From: Myxococcales bacterium
GTDB lineage: Bacteria > Myxococcota_A > Polyangia > Haliangiales > Haliangiaceae
Assembly (NCBI GenBank): GCA_016720595.1
Contig: JADKKI010000072.1
Coordinates: forward strand, 186,001-250,000
Length of the DNA: 64,000 bases
Direction of reading: 5' to 3'
Shown here: one piece after another, positions 42,734 to 52,236 of the stretch
Position numbering within the stretch: the first letter of the stretch is position 1
Layout of the letters: every line of letters begins with the position of its first letter
Notes under the pieces: model-generated
What the model was told of the DNA's origin: nothing
Database searches by the model: none
Seen by the model: the letters and a program-made list of their open reading frames with translations, nothing else
Program-made: the position numbers and the translations under genes

Positions 42734-43897
42734 ATGAACAGGGTGCTGAACACGGTGTGTGCGCTGGCTGCGACGACCCTCGTCGTCGCGGGCTGCACCG
42801 ATTACGAGAGTGCGACCAACCTCAATCCAGCGGGTCCCCCGATGGTGCAGCAGGTTCGCATGAAGGAAACCTACACCACGCCGGGCTCCACCGATCTGAG
42901 CACGCGCCGCGTGTTCGGCTTCGGAACGCACCCCGATGCCGCGGATGTCGAGCAGCACGCGGTGACCTCCGCGTCGGTCAGCGGGAACTCGTTCCGCGTG
43001 ATCATGGACGAGCTCCTCGTCGGCAATAACCTCGAAGAGATCCGTTGCCGCTCCACGGTGGACACGGACGCGTATTCGCGCGTGCCGCTCACGGCGACGC
43101 CGGACGACATCGCGAAGTGCGCCACCGCGCAGGACGTCCTGCCGAGCACCTGCAAGGGCGCGAACGCCACCTGCCTCTGCGAGCTCGACGGCGGCTGCAG
43201 CGTCGGCACCGAGACCATCGTCAAGGGCGCCCCGGTCGGCGTCGATGACAAGAACCAGGACGGCGCCGCGGACGACACCCACCTGATCGCCGGCTCGGTC
43301 GGCATCAAGTGCGGAACGATCAACGTCCCGATCGATGGCGACCTCAGCTACTGGAACCCGTCGGGCAACCAGCAGCCGCCCGCGATGGGTGGCTTCGAGG
43401 CGCTCGGCCCGGCCATCGTCCTGATCCCTCAGGCCGGCCTGCCGACGAACCTCCCGTGCCAGCTGACGTTCGGCACCGACGTGGTCGACAAGCAGGGCGA
43501 GCGCGTGTGCGCCACCGCCGGTGGCGACATCAACGCCGCCTGCACTGCGGGTGATACCAGCGCCGTCTCCTTCAAGACCGAGCCGCTCACGTTCACCTCG
43601 GTGTCGTTCGCGAACAACCAGACCGGTGTCAGCCGCACTGACCCGGCCACGTTCGTCGCGAACACCGCGCTCGATCCCACGGCGATCGCCGGGATCACCG
43701 TCACCCAGGGTGGCGTGGCGTTCAACGGCTTCACCGTGGCTCTCGGCACGATGAACAAGGTCCTCACGATCACGTGGACGGGCGCAGGCCTCGCGGCCAA
43801 CACCGTCTACGCCGTCACCATCACCACGCAGGTGAAGGACACGTTCATGCAGCCGGTGCCGGCCGCGATCGTCACCACCTTCACCACGGGCGCCTGA
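42734..43897 (+). CDS. Lipoprotein with C-terminal Ig-like domain (Big_5/SbsA type)
   Basis: A 387-residue lipoprotein (lipobox VAGC, Cys21). Residues about 30-280 are unrecognised, with a Cys cluster (STCKGANATCLCELDGGCSV) and a calcium-loop-like stretch DDKNQDGAADD. The C-terminal 100 residues (about 285-387) look like a bacterial Ig-like domain: PLTFTSVSFANNQTGVSRTD, VANTALDPTAIAGITVT and LAANTVYAVTITTQVKD match the Big_5 pattern. The TonB-dependent receptor gene starts 10 bp downstream, so this is likely its surface partner lipoprotein, as with SusD-like or BtuG-like accessory proteins, although it belongs to neither family. Confidence 0.8.
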   Translation: MNRVLNTVCALAATTLVVAGCTDYESATNLNPAGPPMVQQVRMKETYTTPGSTDLSTRRVFGFGTHPDAADVEQHAVTSASVSGNSFRVIMDELLVGNNLEEIRCRSTVDTDAYSRVPLTATPDDIAKCATAQDVLPSTCKGANATCLCELDGGCSVGTETIVKGAPVGVDDKNQDGAADDTHLIAGSVGIKCGTINVPIDGDLSYWNPSGNQQPPAMGGFEALGPAIVLIPQAGLPTNLPCQLTFGTDVVDKQGERVCATAGGDINAACTAGDTSAVSFKTEPLTFTSVSFANNQTGVSRTDPATFVANTALDPTAIAGITVTQGGVAFNGFTVALGTMNKVLTITWTGAGLAANTVYAVTITTQVKDTFMQPVPAAIVTTFTTGA

Positions 43898-43907
43898 GAG
43901 GATCACC

Positions 43908-46900
43908 ATGTCGACCAAGAACCTCATCATCGCTGCCACCCTCCGGAGCTCGCTGTTCGGCGCGATCGTCGCCGCCGGCCTGCTCTCCACCAGCTCGGCG
44001 TACGCGCAGTCCAACACCACGGGCGCCGTGCAGGGCTCCGTCTCCGATTCGAAGACCGGCGAGAAGCTGCCGGGCGTCACCGTGATCGCGACGTCGCCGT
44101 CGCTCGCGCAGGCGCAGACCGCGATCACGGACGAGAACGGTCAGTACAAGATCACCGACCTCCCGCCCGGTGACTACCTGATCACGTTCTACTACGCGGA
44201 CATCACGCTCGAGCGTGGTGGCGTGAACGTCGGCATCGGCAAGTCCACGCCGGTGTTCCAGAAGCTCAACCAGGCGCAGGCCGGCGGCGAGGTCGTGAAG
44301 ATCACCGACGCCGACCGCGCCGACGATCGACCCGACGTCGACGACGCAGGGCATCACGATCGACAAGAACTACATCAAGAACATCCCGGTTCCGGGCCGC
44401 ACGTTCGAGTCGGTGCTCGGCGCAGCTGCCGGTTCGCAGGGCGATGGTCTCGGCGTCTCGTTCTCGGGCTCGTCGTCGCTCGAGAACCAGTACTACGTCG
44501 ATGGCGTCAACACGACGGGCCTCACGTTCGGCACCGTCGGTTCGCCGGTCATCAACGACTTCATCGAAGAGGTCGAGGTCATCACCGGCGGGTACAACGC
44601 CGAGTTCGGCCGCGCCACCGGTGGCGTCGTCAACGTCGTGACCAAGTCCGGCTCCAACGAGTTCAAGGGCTCGGTGTTCGCGTACTTCCAGCCCGGCGTC
44701 CTCACGGCCTCGGCCGAGAGCACCCCGAGCAACGCGTCGTCGATCGATGCGTCTGCCGACCTCGCGTACTCCGGTGACTTCGGCTTCGAGCTCGGCGGTC
44801 CGATCATCAAGGACAAGCTGTGGTTCTACGTCGGGTTCGCGCCGCAGTTCTCGAAGGTCGACATCACGCGCACCACCAAGAGCCAGACCGACTGCCGCAT
44901 CCTCGAGGCGAGCGGCAACCTGTCGACCTGCAAGGCGGCACTCCCCGGCCAGGGCGGCTTCGCCGATGGCGTCGCGGACGTCGATCCGAAGACCGGCTTC
45001 TACATCACCGACAAGCTCGACGAGGAGGTCCGTAGCCGCACCCAGCGCGGCTTCAACGTCCTCGCGAAGCTCAACTACTCGGCCAACCCCGAGAACCAGG
45101 GCCAGCTGACGCTGCAGGCGCTCCCGGGCTCCGCGGAGTCCCCCGGCATCTACGGCCCGGCCGCCAGCGGCTTCAAGGCCTCGCAGCTGACCACGGACCT
45201 CGCGGCCAAGTGGACCTCGAAGTTCAACGACAACAAGACCGAGGTCGAGGCCGTGATCGGCTGGCACCGCGATCACCTCACCGACGATCCGTACGACGTG
45301 TCCCTCAAGGACAAGCCGCTGCAGGTCCTCTACGACGGTAGCCTCGGCATCTGGGGCCCCGGCTTCGGCGCCGAGACCGCGAAGACCAACGATGGCTGCT
45401 TCGACGGTGCCCCGGGCTCGCGCGACAACTATCCGTTCCTCGCGAGCAACTGCCCGATGGACACCACCCCGTACGTCATCGGCGGCCCGGGCTCGATCAC
45501 CAACGACACCGAGCAGCGCCGCTCCGGCAAGATCAGCATCACCCAGCGCGTCAAGGCGGCGGGTAGCCACGAGATCAAGGCCGGTATGGACGTCGAGGAC
45601 CTCACCTCCGACAAGACCCGGCTCTACTCGGGCGGCGGCTACATCCAGAACTACGTCGGCTCGGACCTCGTCCGCGTCAACCGCTGGGTCCAGCTCCTCG
45701 GCAAGGTGGGCTCGCCCGCGGTCATGAACAACAGCGACCCGCGGTTCGATAACCGCTGCAGCACCGCCGACACCAGCGGTGGTGGCACGGCGATGGGCAA
45801 CATCCAGTACGTCTGCGACTACACCACCGGCAAGCTCGGTGACCCGGGCACCTCGGTGGTCGGCAACACCTTCAACTGGTCGGCCTACCTCCGCGACTCC
45901 TGGCAGATCCAGCCGAACCTGACCCTCAACGCCGGCGTTCGGTACGAGGAGCAGCGGATGCGGTACGCCGACTTCCTCCGCAACACGACCGACCCGCTGA
46001 CCAGCGAGAAGCTCGGCAAGAACGCGATGACGATGACCGGCATGGTCGCGCCGCGCGTCGGCATCCTCTACGACTGGACGAAGGAAGGCCGCTCGAAGAT
46101 CTATACCCACTGGGGCCGGTTCTACGAGTCGATCCCGATGGACATCAACGACCGCTCGTTCGGCGGCGAGGTCAACTTCCGCCAGGACTTCCAGCCCACG
46201 CAGTGTGGCGCCCCGGACCCCCGCATCGGTGGCTCGAACGGCACCGCACGTGACGGCGAGGGCTGCCTCGCGAACCAGAGCCTGGTCGGCGGCAACGAGA
46301 GCCTGATCGGCGCGAGCGGCGTGCTCGTCGCCCCCGGCATCAAGCCGCAGTATCTCGACGAGGTGATCGCCGGCTTCGAGTACGAGATCCTCGACGATCT
46401 GAAGATCGGCGTCTCGTACCAGAACCGCCGCATGGGTCGCGTCATCGAGGACGTCTCCACCGACGGCGCGCAGACCTACATCATCGCGAACCCCGGTGAG
46501 TGGTCGGCCGACGAGGAGTCGAAGCTGATGAGCCGCATCAACCGTACGGACGATCCGGACGAGAAGACGCGGTTGACGCACCAGCTCAACCTCTACAAGG
46601 GCATCCGCATCTTCGATAAGCCGCGCCGCGACTACAACGCGCTGCAGTTCACGATGACCCGCCGGTTCTCCAAGAAGCTCTACGTGCAGGGCTCGTACAC
46701 GTTCTCGAAGACCGAGGGTAACTACCCGGGTCTCGTGTCGTACGACAACGGCCAGGTCGATCCGAACATCTCGTCGCAGTACGACCTCATCGAGCTCCTC
46801 GCGAACCGCGTCGGCCCGCTGCCGCAGGATCGCCCGCACTACATCAAGCTCGACGGCTACTACACGTTCGATCTCAAGAAGGCCGGTCAGATCACGGTCG

Positions 46901-47364
46901 GCACCCGCCTCCGCGCGCTGTCGGGCGTCCCGATCAACGCCCTCGGCGGTCACTACCTGTACGGCTCGAACGAGTCGTTCCTCCTGCCGCGTGGCCAGAT
47001 CGGCCGTACGGACTTCGAGCACAGCCTGGACCTCCGCCTGATCTACGCGCGGAGCCTCGGCAAGAACATGCAGCTCGAGTTCTTCGTCGACCTCCACAAC
47101 ATCTACAACCGCCAGGGTACGGCGGGCGTCGACGACAACTACGCGCCGCAGTTCAAGCTCTCGGCCCCGAACTCCACGTCGGGCACCGAGCAGAACGCCA
47201 ACCCGGTGTCGGGCGGCACGTACGAGGATCTGATCTGGGTCAAGACGATCGATAGCCGCGGCAACGAGACCGCGGTGCCGATCGGCAAGAACCCGAACTA
47301 CCGCAACACCACGGGCCGCTACGCGCCGCTGAACGCGAACTTCGGCATGCGCCTCAACTTCTGA
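43908..47364 (+). CDS. TonB-dependent outer-membrane receptor with carboxypeptidase-regulatory-like domain (frameshifted)
   Basis: Outer-membrane active transporter of about 1151 residues after removing one base. The signal peptide (AGLLSTSSAYAQ) leads to a CarboxypepD_reg-like domain (about 36-110, GAVQGSVSDSKTGEKLPGVT and QYKITDLPPGDYLITFYY). After the frame crossing between 44308 and 44325 the plug domain follows (NIPVPGRTFESVLG, YYVDGVNTTGLTFG, EVEVITGGYNAEFGRATGGV), then a long barrel ending ...RYAPLNANFGMRLNF, with a terminal Phe as needed for barrel insertion. Without the correction the signal peptide and plug would be separated from the barrel. It belongs to the Oar-like group. The ligand is unknown. 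The preceding Ig-like lipoprotein and upstream ExbB/ExbD/TonB genes suggest a dedicated system. Confidence 0.9.
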
Positions 47365-47388
47365 GTCGCGCGAGCTCGTGATTCGCAA

Positions 47389-47423
47389 CGCCGGCCGGGC
47401 AACCGCGCCGGCGGTTTTGTTTT
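47389..47423 (+). terminator. Rho-independent terminator after the TonB receptor
   Basis: CGCCGGC (47389-47395) pairs with GCCGGCG (47407-47413) across an 11-nt loop, followed by GTTTTGTTTT. It lies 25 bp after the receptor stop codon. Confidence 0.75.
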
Positions 47424-47455
47424 CGGGCGGGCGCGCGGGATATGCTGGCAGCCCA

Positions 47456-48127
47456 ATGATCGAATGGCTGACCATCGCGACCCTCGAGGACCGGCTCAAG
47501 GACTATCCGCCGATCGGCCTCGGGCTCCGGGGGTTCTTTCACGGCCGGATCGCCGCCAGCCTGCCGGTGCTGTTCGAGCACGAGCCGGAGACCGCGGCGA
47601 TGGAGCAGGGCGGGGACGTGATGGTGTGGACGGGTCTGGTCGGCGACCCCGGTAGCGGCCTCCCGTTCAGCATCACGGCGCAGCGGCGTGGCGAGGTCAC
47701 CGGGTTCGAGATCTCGTTCCCCGTATGCGTGCGCGGCGGACGGATCGACCTGGCGTTGCTCGCGGCCGTGGGCACGATCTCGCCCGCGTTCAAGGGCCTC
47801 CGGACCTCGCACATCGAGCACCTGCCGTTCGTCGGCGAGGGGTTCGGGGTGTTCAAGGTCGGCAGCAGCGACACGGTGTTCCGGTCATCACTCAAGGAGG
47901 AGGCGGACGCCGTGGCGCGGGTTCTCGACGATCCCGGGCGGTTCGAGGTCAAGCGCTGCGCACCGGCGCCGACCCAGTGGGTGGTCGCAGGACCGCGGTC
48001 GGGAACGATCGTGTCGCGGCTCGAGGTCGCGGCCACGCGCGAAGAGGCAGCCGACATGGCGCTCGCGGGCTCGGTGGAGTTCGGATACGAGTTCGAGGTC
48101 CACGAGGGGCAGCTCCCTCCGGACTGA
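47456..48127 (+). CDS. Hypothetical protein, 223 aa
   Basis: Starting at MIEWLTIATLEDRLKD gives 223 residues without signal peptide or membrane helix. The start is chosen because the terminator of the receptor gene lies within the longer frame. The sequence looks like an alpha/beta domain (GRIAASLPVLFEHEPETAA, PFSITAQRRGEVTGFEISFP, EHLPFVGEGFGVFKVGSSDT) with two cysteines. No family is recognised. It converges on the formate dehydrogenase gene, 11 bp between stops. Confidence 0.62.
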   Translation: MIEWLTIATLEDRLKDYPPIGLGLRGFFHGRIAASLPVLFEHEPETAAMEQGGDVMVWTGLVGDPGSGLPFSITAQRRGEVTGFEISFPVCVRGGRIDLALLAAVGTISPAFKGLRTSHIEHLPFVGEGFGVFKVGSSDTVFRSSLKEEADAVARVLDDPGRFEVKRCAPAPTQWVVAGPRSGTIVSRLEVAATREEAADMALAGSVEFGYEFEVHEGQLPPD

Positions 48128-48138
48128 ACCTGCGCGGC

Positions 48139-50748
48139 TCAGCGCATACGTTCGATGCGCACGGGAGTCAGCTTGTACTCCGGGCAATCGGCGAGGCGAT
48201 CGAGGATCGGACTGATCAGCCGGTTCGTGCCCGTCTCGGGGAAGTGGAAGCTGAGAAAGGCCTGACCGCGCGCGGTCCCCTCCGACAGCTGGGCGATCGC
48301 GGTCGCCTCTCCGAACGGGCTGACCACGCGCACCCGATCTCCATCCGCGAGCCCGGCGGAGCGAGCGTCGTCGGGGTGCAGCTCGATCACGTCCGCCGGG
48401 GTCAGCTCCACGTTGGACGTTCGGCGGGTCATGGTCCCGCAGTTGTAGTGGTCCAGGACCCGCCCGGTGGTGAGCCGAAGGGGAAACCCCGCGCTGTGGT
48501 CAAGAACGGGCGACGGGGCGTAGTCGACGCATGCGAACGTCGCCTTGCCGACGGTGAACCGTTCGGTATGGAGGATCTGGGTCCCCGGATGCTCGAGCGT
48601 AGGCACCGGCCACTGCAGTCCGTCGTGATCGAGCCGGTCGTAGGTCACGCCCGCGAACTGCGGCGCGACCTGCGCGATCTCATCCATGATCTCGCGCGGG
48701 TGCGCGAACTGCTGTGGGATCCCGGTCGCCGCCATCAGCTCGCACAGGATCTGCCAATCGGGGCGAGCCTGCCCGGGTGACTCGATCGCCTTGCGCACGC
48801 GCTGGATCCGTCGCTCGCCATTGGTGAACGTGCCGTCCTTCTCGAGGAAGCTCGCGCCGGGGAGCACCACGTGCGCGCGCTTCGCGGTCTCGGACAGGAA
48901 CAGCTCCTGGACCACCAGGAGCTCGAGCGCGTCGAGCGCCGCCTCGGTGTGCACCGACGGATCGGTCTGGATCACGTCCTCCCCGAGGATGTACATCGCC
49001 TTCACCTCACCCGAGAGTGCAGCCTCGTACATGCGCGGGATCGTCATCCCGCGATCGTCGGGGAGCGGGACGCCCCACACCCGCGCGAACCGCTCCTGCA
49101 CCGCAGCGTCGGTGCGAACGCCGTAGCCCGTCACCAGGTCGGGCTGACAGCCCATGTCGGCGGCGCCCTGGACGTTGTTCTGCCCGCGCAGCGGGTTCAC
49201 GCCGACGCCGTCACGGCCGAGCGCACCGGCGAGCATCGCCAGGTTGCACAGCAGCATCACGCCCTCGCTCCCCTGGTAGTGCTCGGTCATTCCGAGCCCG
49301 TGGGTCTGCAGCGGGCGCTTGGCGGTGCCGTACAGTGCGGCGGCGCGACGAACGAGCTCCGCGGGGACGGAGGTGGTCGCCGCGGTGTCCTCGGGAGCGA
49401 AGCCCCGGAGGAACTCGGTGTAGGCGACGAAACCCTCCGTGCGGCGATCGATGAACGCCTGATCGATCGCGCCTGCGTCGATCATCGCGCGCGCGAGCGA
49501 GTTGAGGAGAACGACGTTGGTGCCGATCCGCAGCTGGAGGTGGACGTCGGCGAGCTCGGCGAGCTCGGTGCGCCTCGGATCGATCACGATCAGCGTGGCG
49601 CCGCGCAGCGCAGCCTGCTTGATCCGCGCGCCGATCACGGGGTGCGCCGCCGTGCTGTTGCTCCCGGCGACCAGCAACAGATCGGCGCGCTCGATGTCTG
49701 CGAGCGAGTTGGTCGCGGCGCCGGTGCCAAACACGTGCCGCATACCGGCCGCGGTCGGGCCATGGCACACCCGCGCGCAGCAATCGACGTTGTTGGTGCC
49801 CAGGCCCGCCCGCATCCACTTCTGCACGAGGTAGTTCTCCTCGTTCGTGCACCGGCTCGACGACAGCGCGGCGACGTGCCCGCGCAGCCGGGTGAAGGTC
49901 GTCGCCACCAGCGCGATCGCCTCGTCCCAGGTCGCGGGCTCGAGCACGCCATCGCGCCGGATCAACGGAGTGGTCAGCCGATCGGGATGCCGCGCGAACC
50001 CATGCGCGTATCGCCCCTTCACGCACAGGTGTCCGTGGTTCACCGGGCTGGTCGCGTTGCCATCGATCCGCTGGACGCGATCGGCGGCGACGTGGACCTC
50101 GAGCGAGCAGCCGACGCCGCAGTAGCTGCACGTGGTGCGGACCACATGCGCCGTCGGTGTGGCGCGCTGGCGATCGACGTCGGTGATCGCGCCCGTCGGA
50201 CACAGCGACACGCAGGCGCCGCACCCGACGCAGGCCGTGGTCGCGAACGCGCCCTCGCCCCAGGTCAGCATCGTCGAGCGGCCGCGACCCTCGAACGCGT
50301 ACACGAACTGCCCCTGGATCTCCTCGCAGCCCTTCACGCACACCCGGCACTTGATGCAGGCGCCGAGGTCGAGCCGGAGGTACGGGTGGCTGGTGTCGTG
50401 GCGTGGCTCGGCCCTCGCCGGATCACGGGGATAGCGCGCCCCATCACAGCCCCATCCTCGAAGCGTGTCGGCGAGCGCGCCGGTCGTGCTCTCCGCCAGC
50501 ATCAGCTCGCCGAGATCTCTGCGGTACGCGCGGATCCGCGGCGTGTCGGTCACGACCTGCTGGCCATCGCGCGCGGGCGTGGTGCACGCGGCGACCATCC
50601 GGCCGTTGACCTCCACGATGCAGGCGCGGCAGTGCCCACCGCGCGACACGCGCTCGTCGCCGCACAGCGCAGGTACGTCGGCGCCGGCCGCGCGGCACGC
50701 CGCGAGGACGGTCGTCGTCGCGGTCACGGGCCGACCGTCGACCTTCAC
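48139..50748 (-). CDS. fdhA: NAD-dependent formate dehydrogenase, catalytic subunit
   Basis: An 869-residue molybdo/tungsto-enzyme oxidising formate to CO2. It starts at a GTG overlapping the fdhB stop (GTGA), with GGAGGT just upstream. Iron-sulphur ligands in order: an N-terminal [2Fe-2S] (Cys29, 40, 43, 55), a NuoG-like His-Cys3 region (His121, Cys131, 134, 137, 141), a second ferredoxin site (Cys173, 176, 179, 183), and the bis-MGD-proximal [4Fe-4S] (Cys207, 210, 214, 242). The metal-binding residue is Cys328 followed by catalytic His329 (DCCARVCHGPT), so this is the Cys form and not selenocysteine. The C-terminal domain binds the second pterin. Its electrons go to the FdhB subunit. Confidence 0.94.
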   Translation of the reverse strand: MKVDGRPVTATTTVLAACRAAGADVPALCGDERVSRGGHCRACIVEVNGRMVAACTTPARDGQQVVTDTPRIRAYRRDLGELMLAESTTGALADTLRGWGCDGARYPRDPARAEPRHDTSHPYLRLDLGACIKCRVCVKGCEEIQGQFVYAFEGRGRSTMLTWGEGAFATTACVGCGACVSLCPTGAITDVDRQRATPTAHVVRTTCSYCGVGCSLEVHVAADRVQRIDGNATSPVNHGHLCVKGRYAHGFARHPDRLTTPLIRRDGVLEPATWDEAIALVATTFTRLRGHVAALSSSRCTNEENYLVQKWMRAGLGTNNVDCCARVCHGPTAAGMRHVFGTGAATNSLADIERADLLLVAGSNSTAAHPVIGARIKQAALRGATLIVIDPRRTELAELADVHLQLRIGTNVVLLNSLARAMIDAGAIDQAFIDRRTEGFVAYTEFLRGFAPEDTAATTSVPAELVRRAAALYGTAKRPLQTHGLGMTEHYQGSEGVMLLCNLAMLAGALGRDGVGVNPLRGQNNVQGAADMGCQPDLVTGYGVRTDAAVQERFARVWGVPLPDDRGMTIPRMYEAALSGEVKAMYILGEDVIQTDPSVHTEAALDALELLVVQELFLSETAKRAHVVLPGASFLEKDGTFTNGERRIQRVRKAIESPGQARPDWQILCELMAATGIPQQFAHPREIMDEIAQVAPQFAGVTYDRLDHDGLQWPVPTLEHPGTQILHTERFTVGKATFACVDYAPSPVLDHSAGFPLRLTTGRVLDHYNCGTMTRRTSNVELTPADVIELHPDDARSAGLADGDRVRVVSPFGEATAIAQLSEGTARGQAFLSFHFPETGTNRLISPILDRLADCPEYKLTPVRIERMR

Positions 50749-52160
50749 GGGACCTCCGCGAACAGCTCGTCGGCGAAGTGGGCCAGGAGGTCGCGTAGCG
50801 GCCGCGGCACACCGCTGCCGAACCCGCACAGGCTGCCGAGCTCGAGGGTGTCCATCAACCGCTCGAGCGCCGCGCGGTCGGGGGCCCGTGCGAGCTGCGA
50901 GGTCCCGACCCGGCACGGCGTGCAGTTGCCGCAGGACTCCGCAGCCGCGAACTCGAACAGGTGCTCGGCCAACGTCCGTGCCGACACCGTGTCGTCCATC
51001 ACCACGATGCCGCCGTGGCCCATCCCGGGCATGGCCGAGAACGTCAACGGGGTGTCGAACGCGTGCGCGGGCACGACGGTCCCCATCGGTCCACCCACCA
51101 GCGCAAGCTTGAGGGTGCGACCCGCGCGGGCGCCGCCGCCGGCGCCCTCGATCAACGTGCGGAGCGTGGTCCCGAACGCGGCCTCCACCACCCCCGGGGT
51201 TGCCACCGCTCCAGACAGGCTGAACGCCTTGGTCTCGGGAGGGCGCCGGTTGCTCAGCACCCATGGGATGATCGACAGGGTCTCCACGTTCTGGACCACG
51301 GTCGGCTTGCCGTCGAGGCCGCACTCGGCCGGGTACGGCGGCTTGGGGCTCGGCTCGGCACGCAGCCCCGCGATCGCATGGAGCAGCGCGGTCTCCTCGC
51401 CGCACACATAGCTGCCCGCGCCGACATGGATCGAGACCTCGAACCCGGCGATCAGGTGCGGGCGCGCCACCTCGATCGCCTGCTCCATGACCGCGACGGC
51501 GTCTGGATACTCGCCGCGGATGTAGACGATGCCGTGGGTCGCGCCGATCGCAGCCGCACAGGCGTTCATGCCGGCGAGGATCGCGAGCGGATCGCGCTCG
51601 AGGAGGAGGCGATCCACGTACGACCCCGGATCTCCCTCGTCTCCGTTGGCGACGACGTAGCGGACGCTCGACGGCGTTGCCGCCGCCGCTCGCCACTTTG
51701 CGGCGGTCGGGAACGCTGCGCCACCGCGGCCGCGCAGGCCGCTCGATTCGACGATCGAGAGGATCTGATCGTGCGGCGGCAACGCGAACAGGGCGCTGAC
51801 GCCGGGCGGCGAGCCGAGCACGCCCCGCAGAACGATCGGTTCGGGGACCAGGCTGGTCACCGGGATCGGCGCGCCACGGCCCGTGGAGTCACACGGCGCC
51901 TCGTAGCAGCGGCCGAGGCAACGCACCTCCGCGCCCCCGGGGTGCCCCCAGCCACGCGCGAAGCTGCACGCCGTCCCCGTGCAGGTGCGCACCACGCCGC
52001 GCTCGAGGAGCCCGTAGAAGCTGCGCACGCCATGCACACTCGCGAGGGGCAGGCCGGTGCGGCGCGCGACCTCCTCGGAGGACTGGCCCTCCGCGAGCGC
52101 TTCGATCGCGTTGATGTCACCGTGCGAGCGTCGTGCGGCCCAGTGTTTGAGGTGTGTCAT
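50745..52160 (-). CDS. fdhB: NAD-dependent formate dehydrogenase, diaphorase subunit with shortened NuoE module
   Basis: A 471-residue NuoF-type subunit passing electrons from FdhA to NAD+. Residues 1-110 correspond to a NuoE/FdsG [2Fe-2S] domain, compacted: the ligands are Cys60, Cys65, Cys81 and Cys85, with only 15 residues between pairs instead of about 35. The NuoF part follows with the FMN/NAD site GLRGRGGAAFPTAAKW, GDEGDPGSYVDR and GAGSYVCGEETALL, and the [4Fe-4S] ligands in ESCGNCTPCRVGT with LCGFG. The start MTHLKHWAAR has a GGAG site and is preferred to an ATG nine codons upstream. It is between fhs (76 bp upstream) and fdhA (overlapping). Confidence 0.93.
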   Translation of the reverse strand: MTHLKHWAARRSHGDINAIEALAEGQSSEEVARRTGLPLASVHGVRSFYGLLERGVVRTCTGTACSFARGWGHPGGAEVRCLGRCYEAPCDSTGRGAPIPVTSLVPEPIVLRGVLGSPPGVSALFALPPHDQILSIVESSGLRGRGGAAFPTAAKWRAAAATPSSVRYVVANGDEGDPGSYVDRLLLERDPLAILAGMNACAAAIGATHGIVYIRGEYPDAVAVMEQAIEVARPHLIAGFEVSIHVGAGSYVCGEETALLHAIAGLRAEPSPKPPYPAECGLDGKPTVVQNVETLSIIPWVLSNRRPPETKAFSLSGAVATPGVVEAAFGTTLRTLIEGAGGGARAGRTLKLALVGGPMGTVVPAHAFDTPLTFSAMPGMGHGGIVVMDDTVSARTLAEHLFEFAAAESCGNCTPCRVGTSQLARAPDRAALERLMDTLELGSLCGFGSGVPRPLRDLLAHFADELFAEVP

Positions 52161-52236
52161 GTCGGCTCCGCCCCGCCGAGTATGCACGAACGTGTGCAGT
52201 CACCACCATGCGGGCGTTTCCCCCGTCGAGCTCGGC

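Noticed and set aside
44302..47499. Long open frame (over 1000 codons) on the minus strand opposite the TonB receptor
   Set aside because: It is the mirror of a high-GC gene; its translation is Arg/Val/Asp/Leu-rich without domains, while the plus strand carries a clear receptor.
48139..51696. 1185-residue formate dehydrogenase starting upstream inside fdhB
   Set aside because: The first 316 codons are an Arg/Gly-rich shadow of fdhB; the GTG at 50748 with GGAGGT and a [2Fe-2S] domain right after it is the real start.
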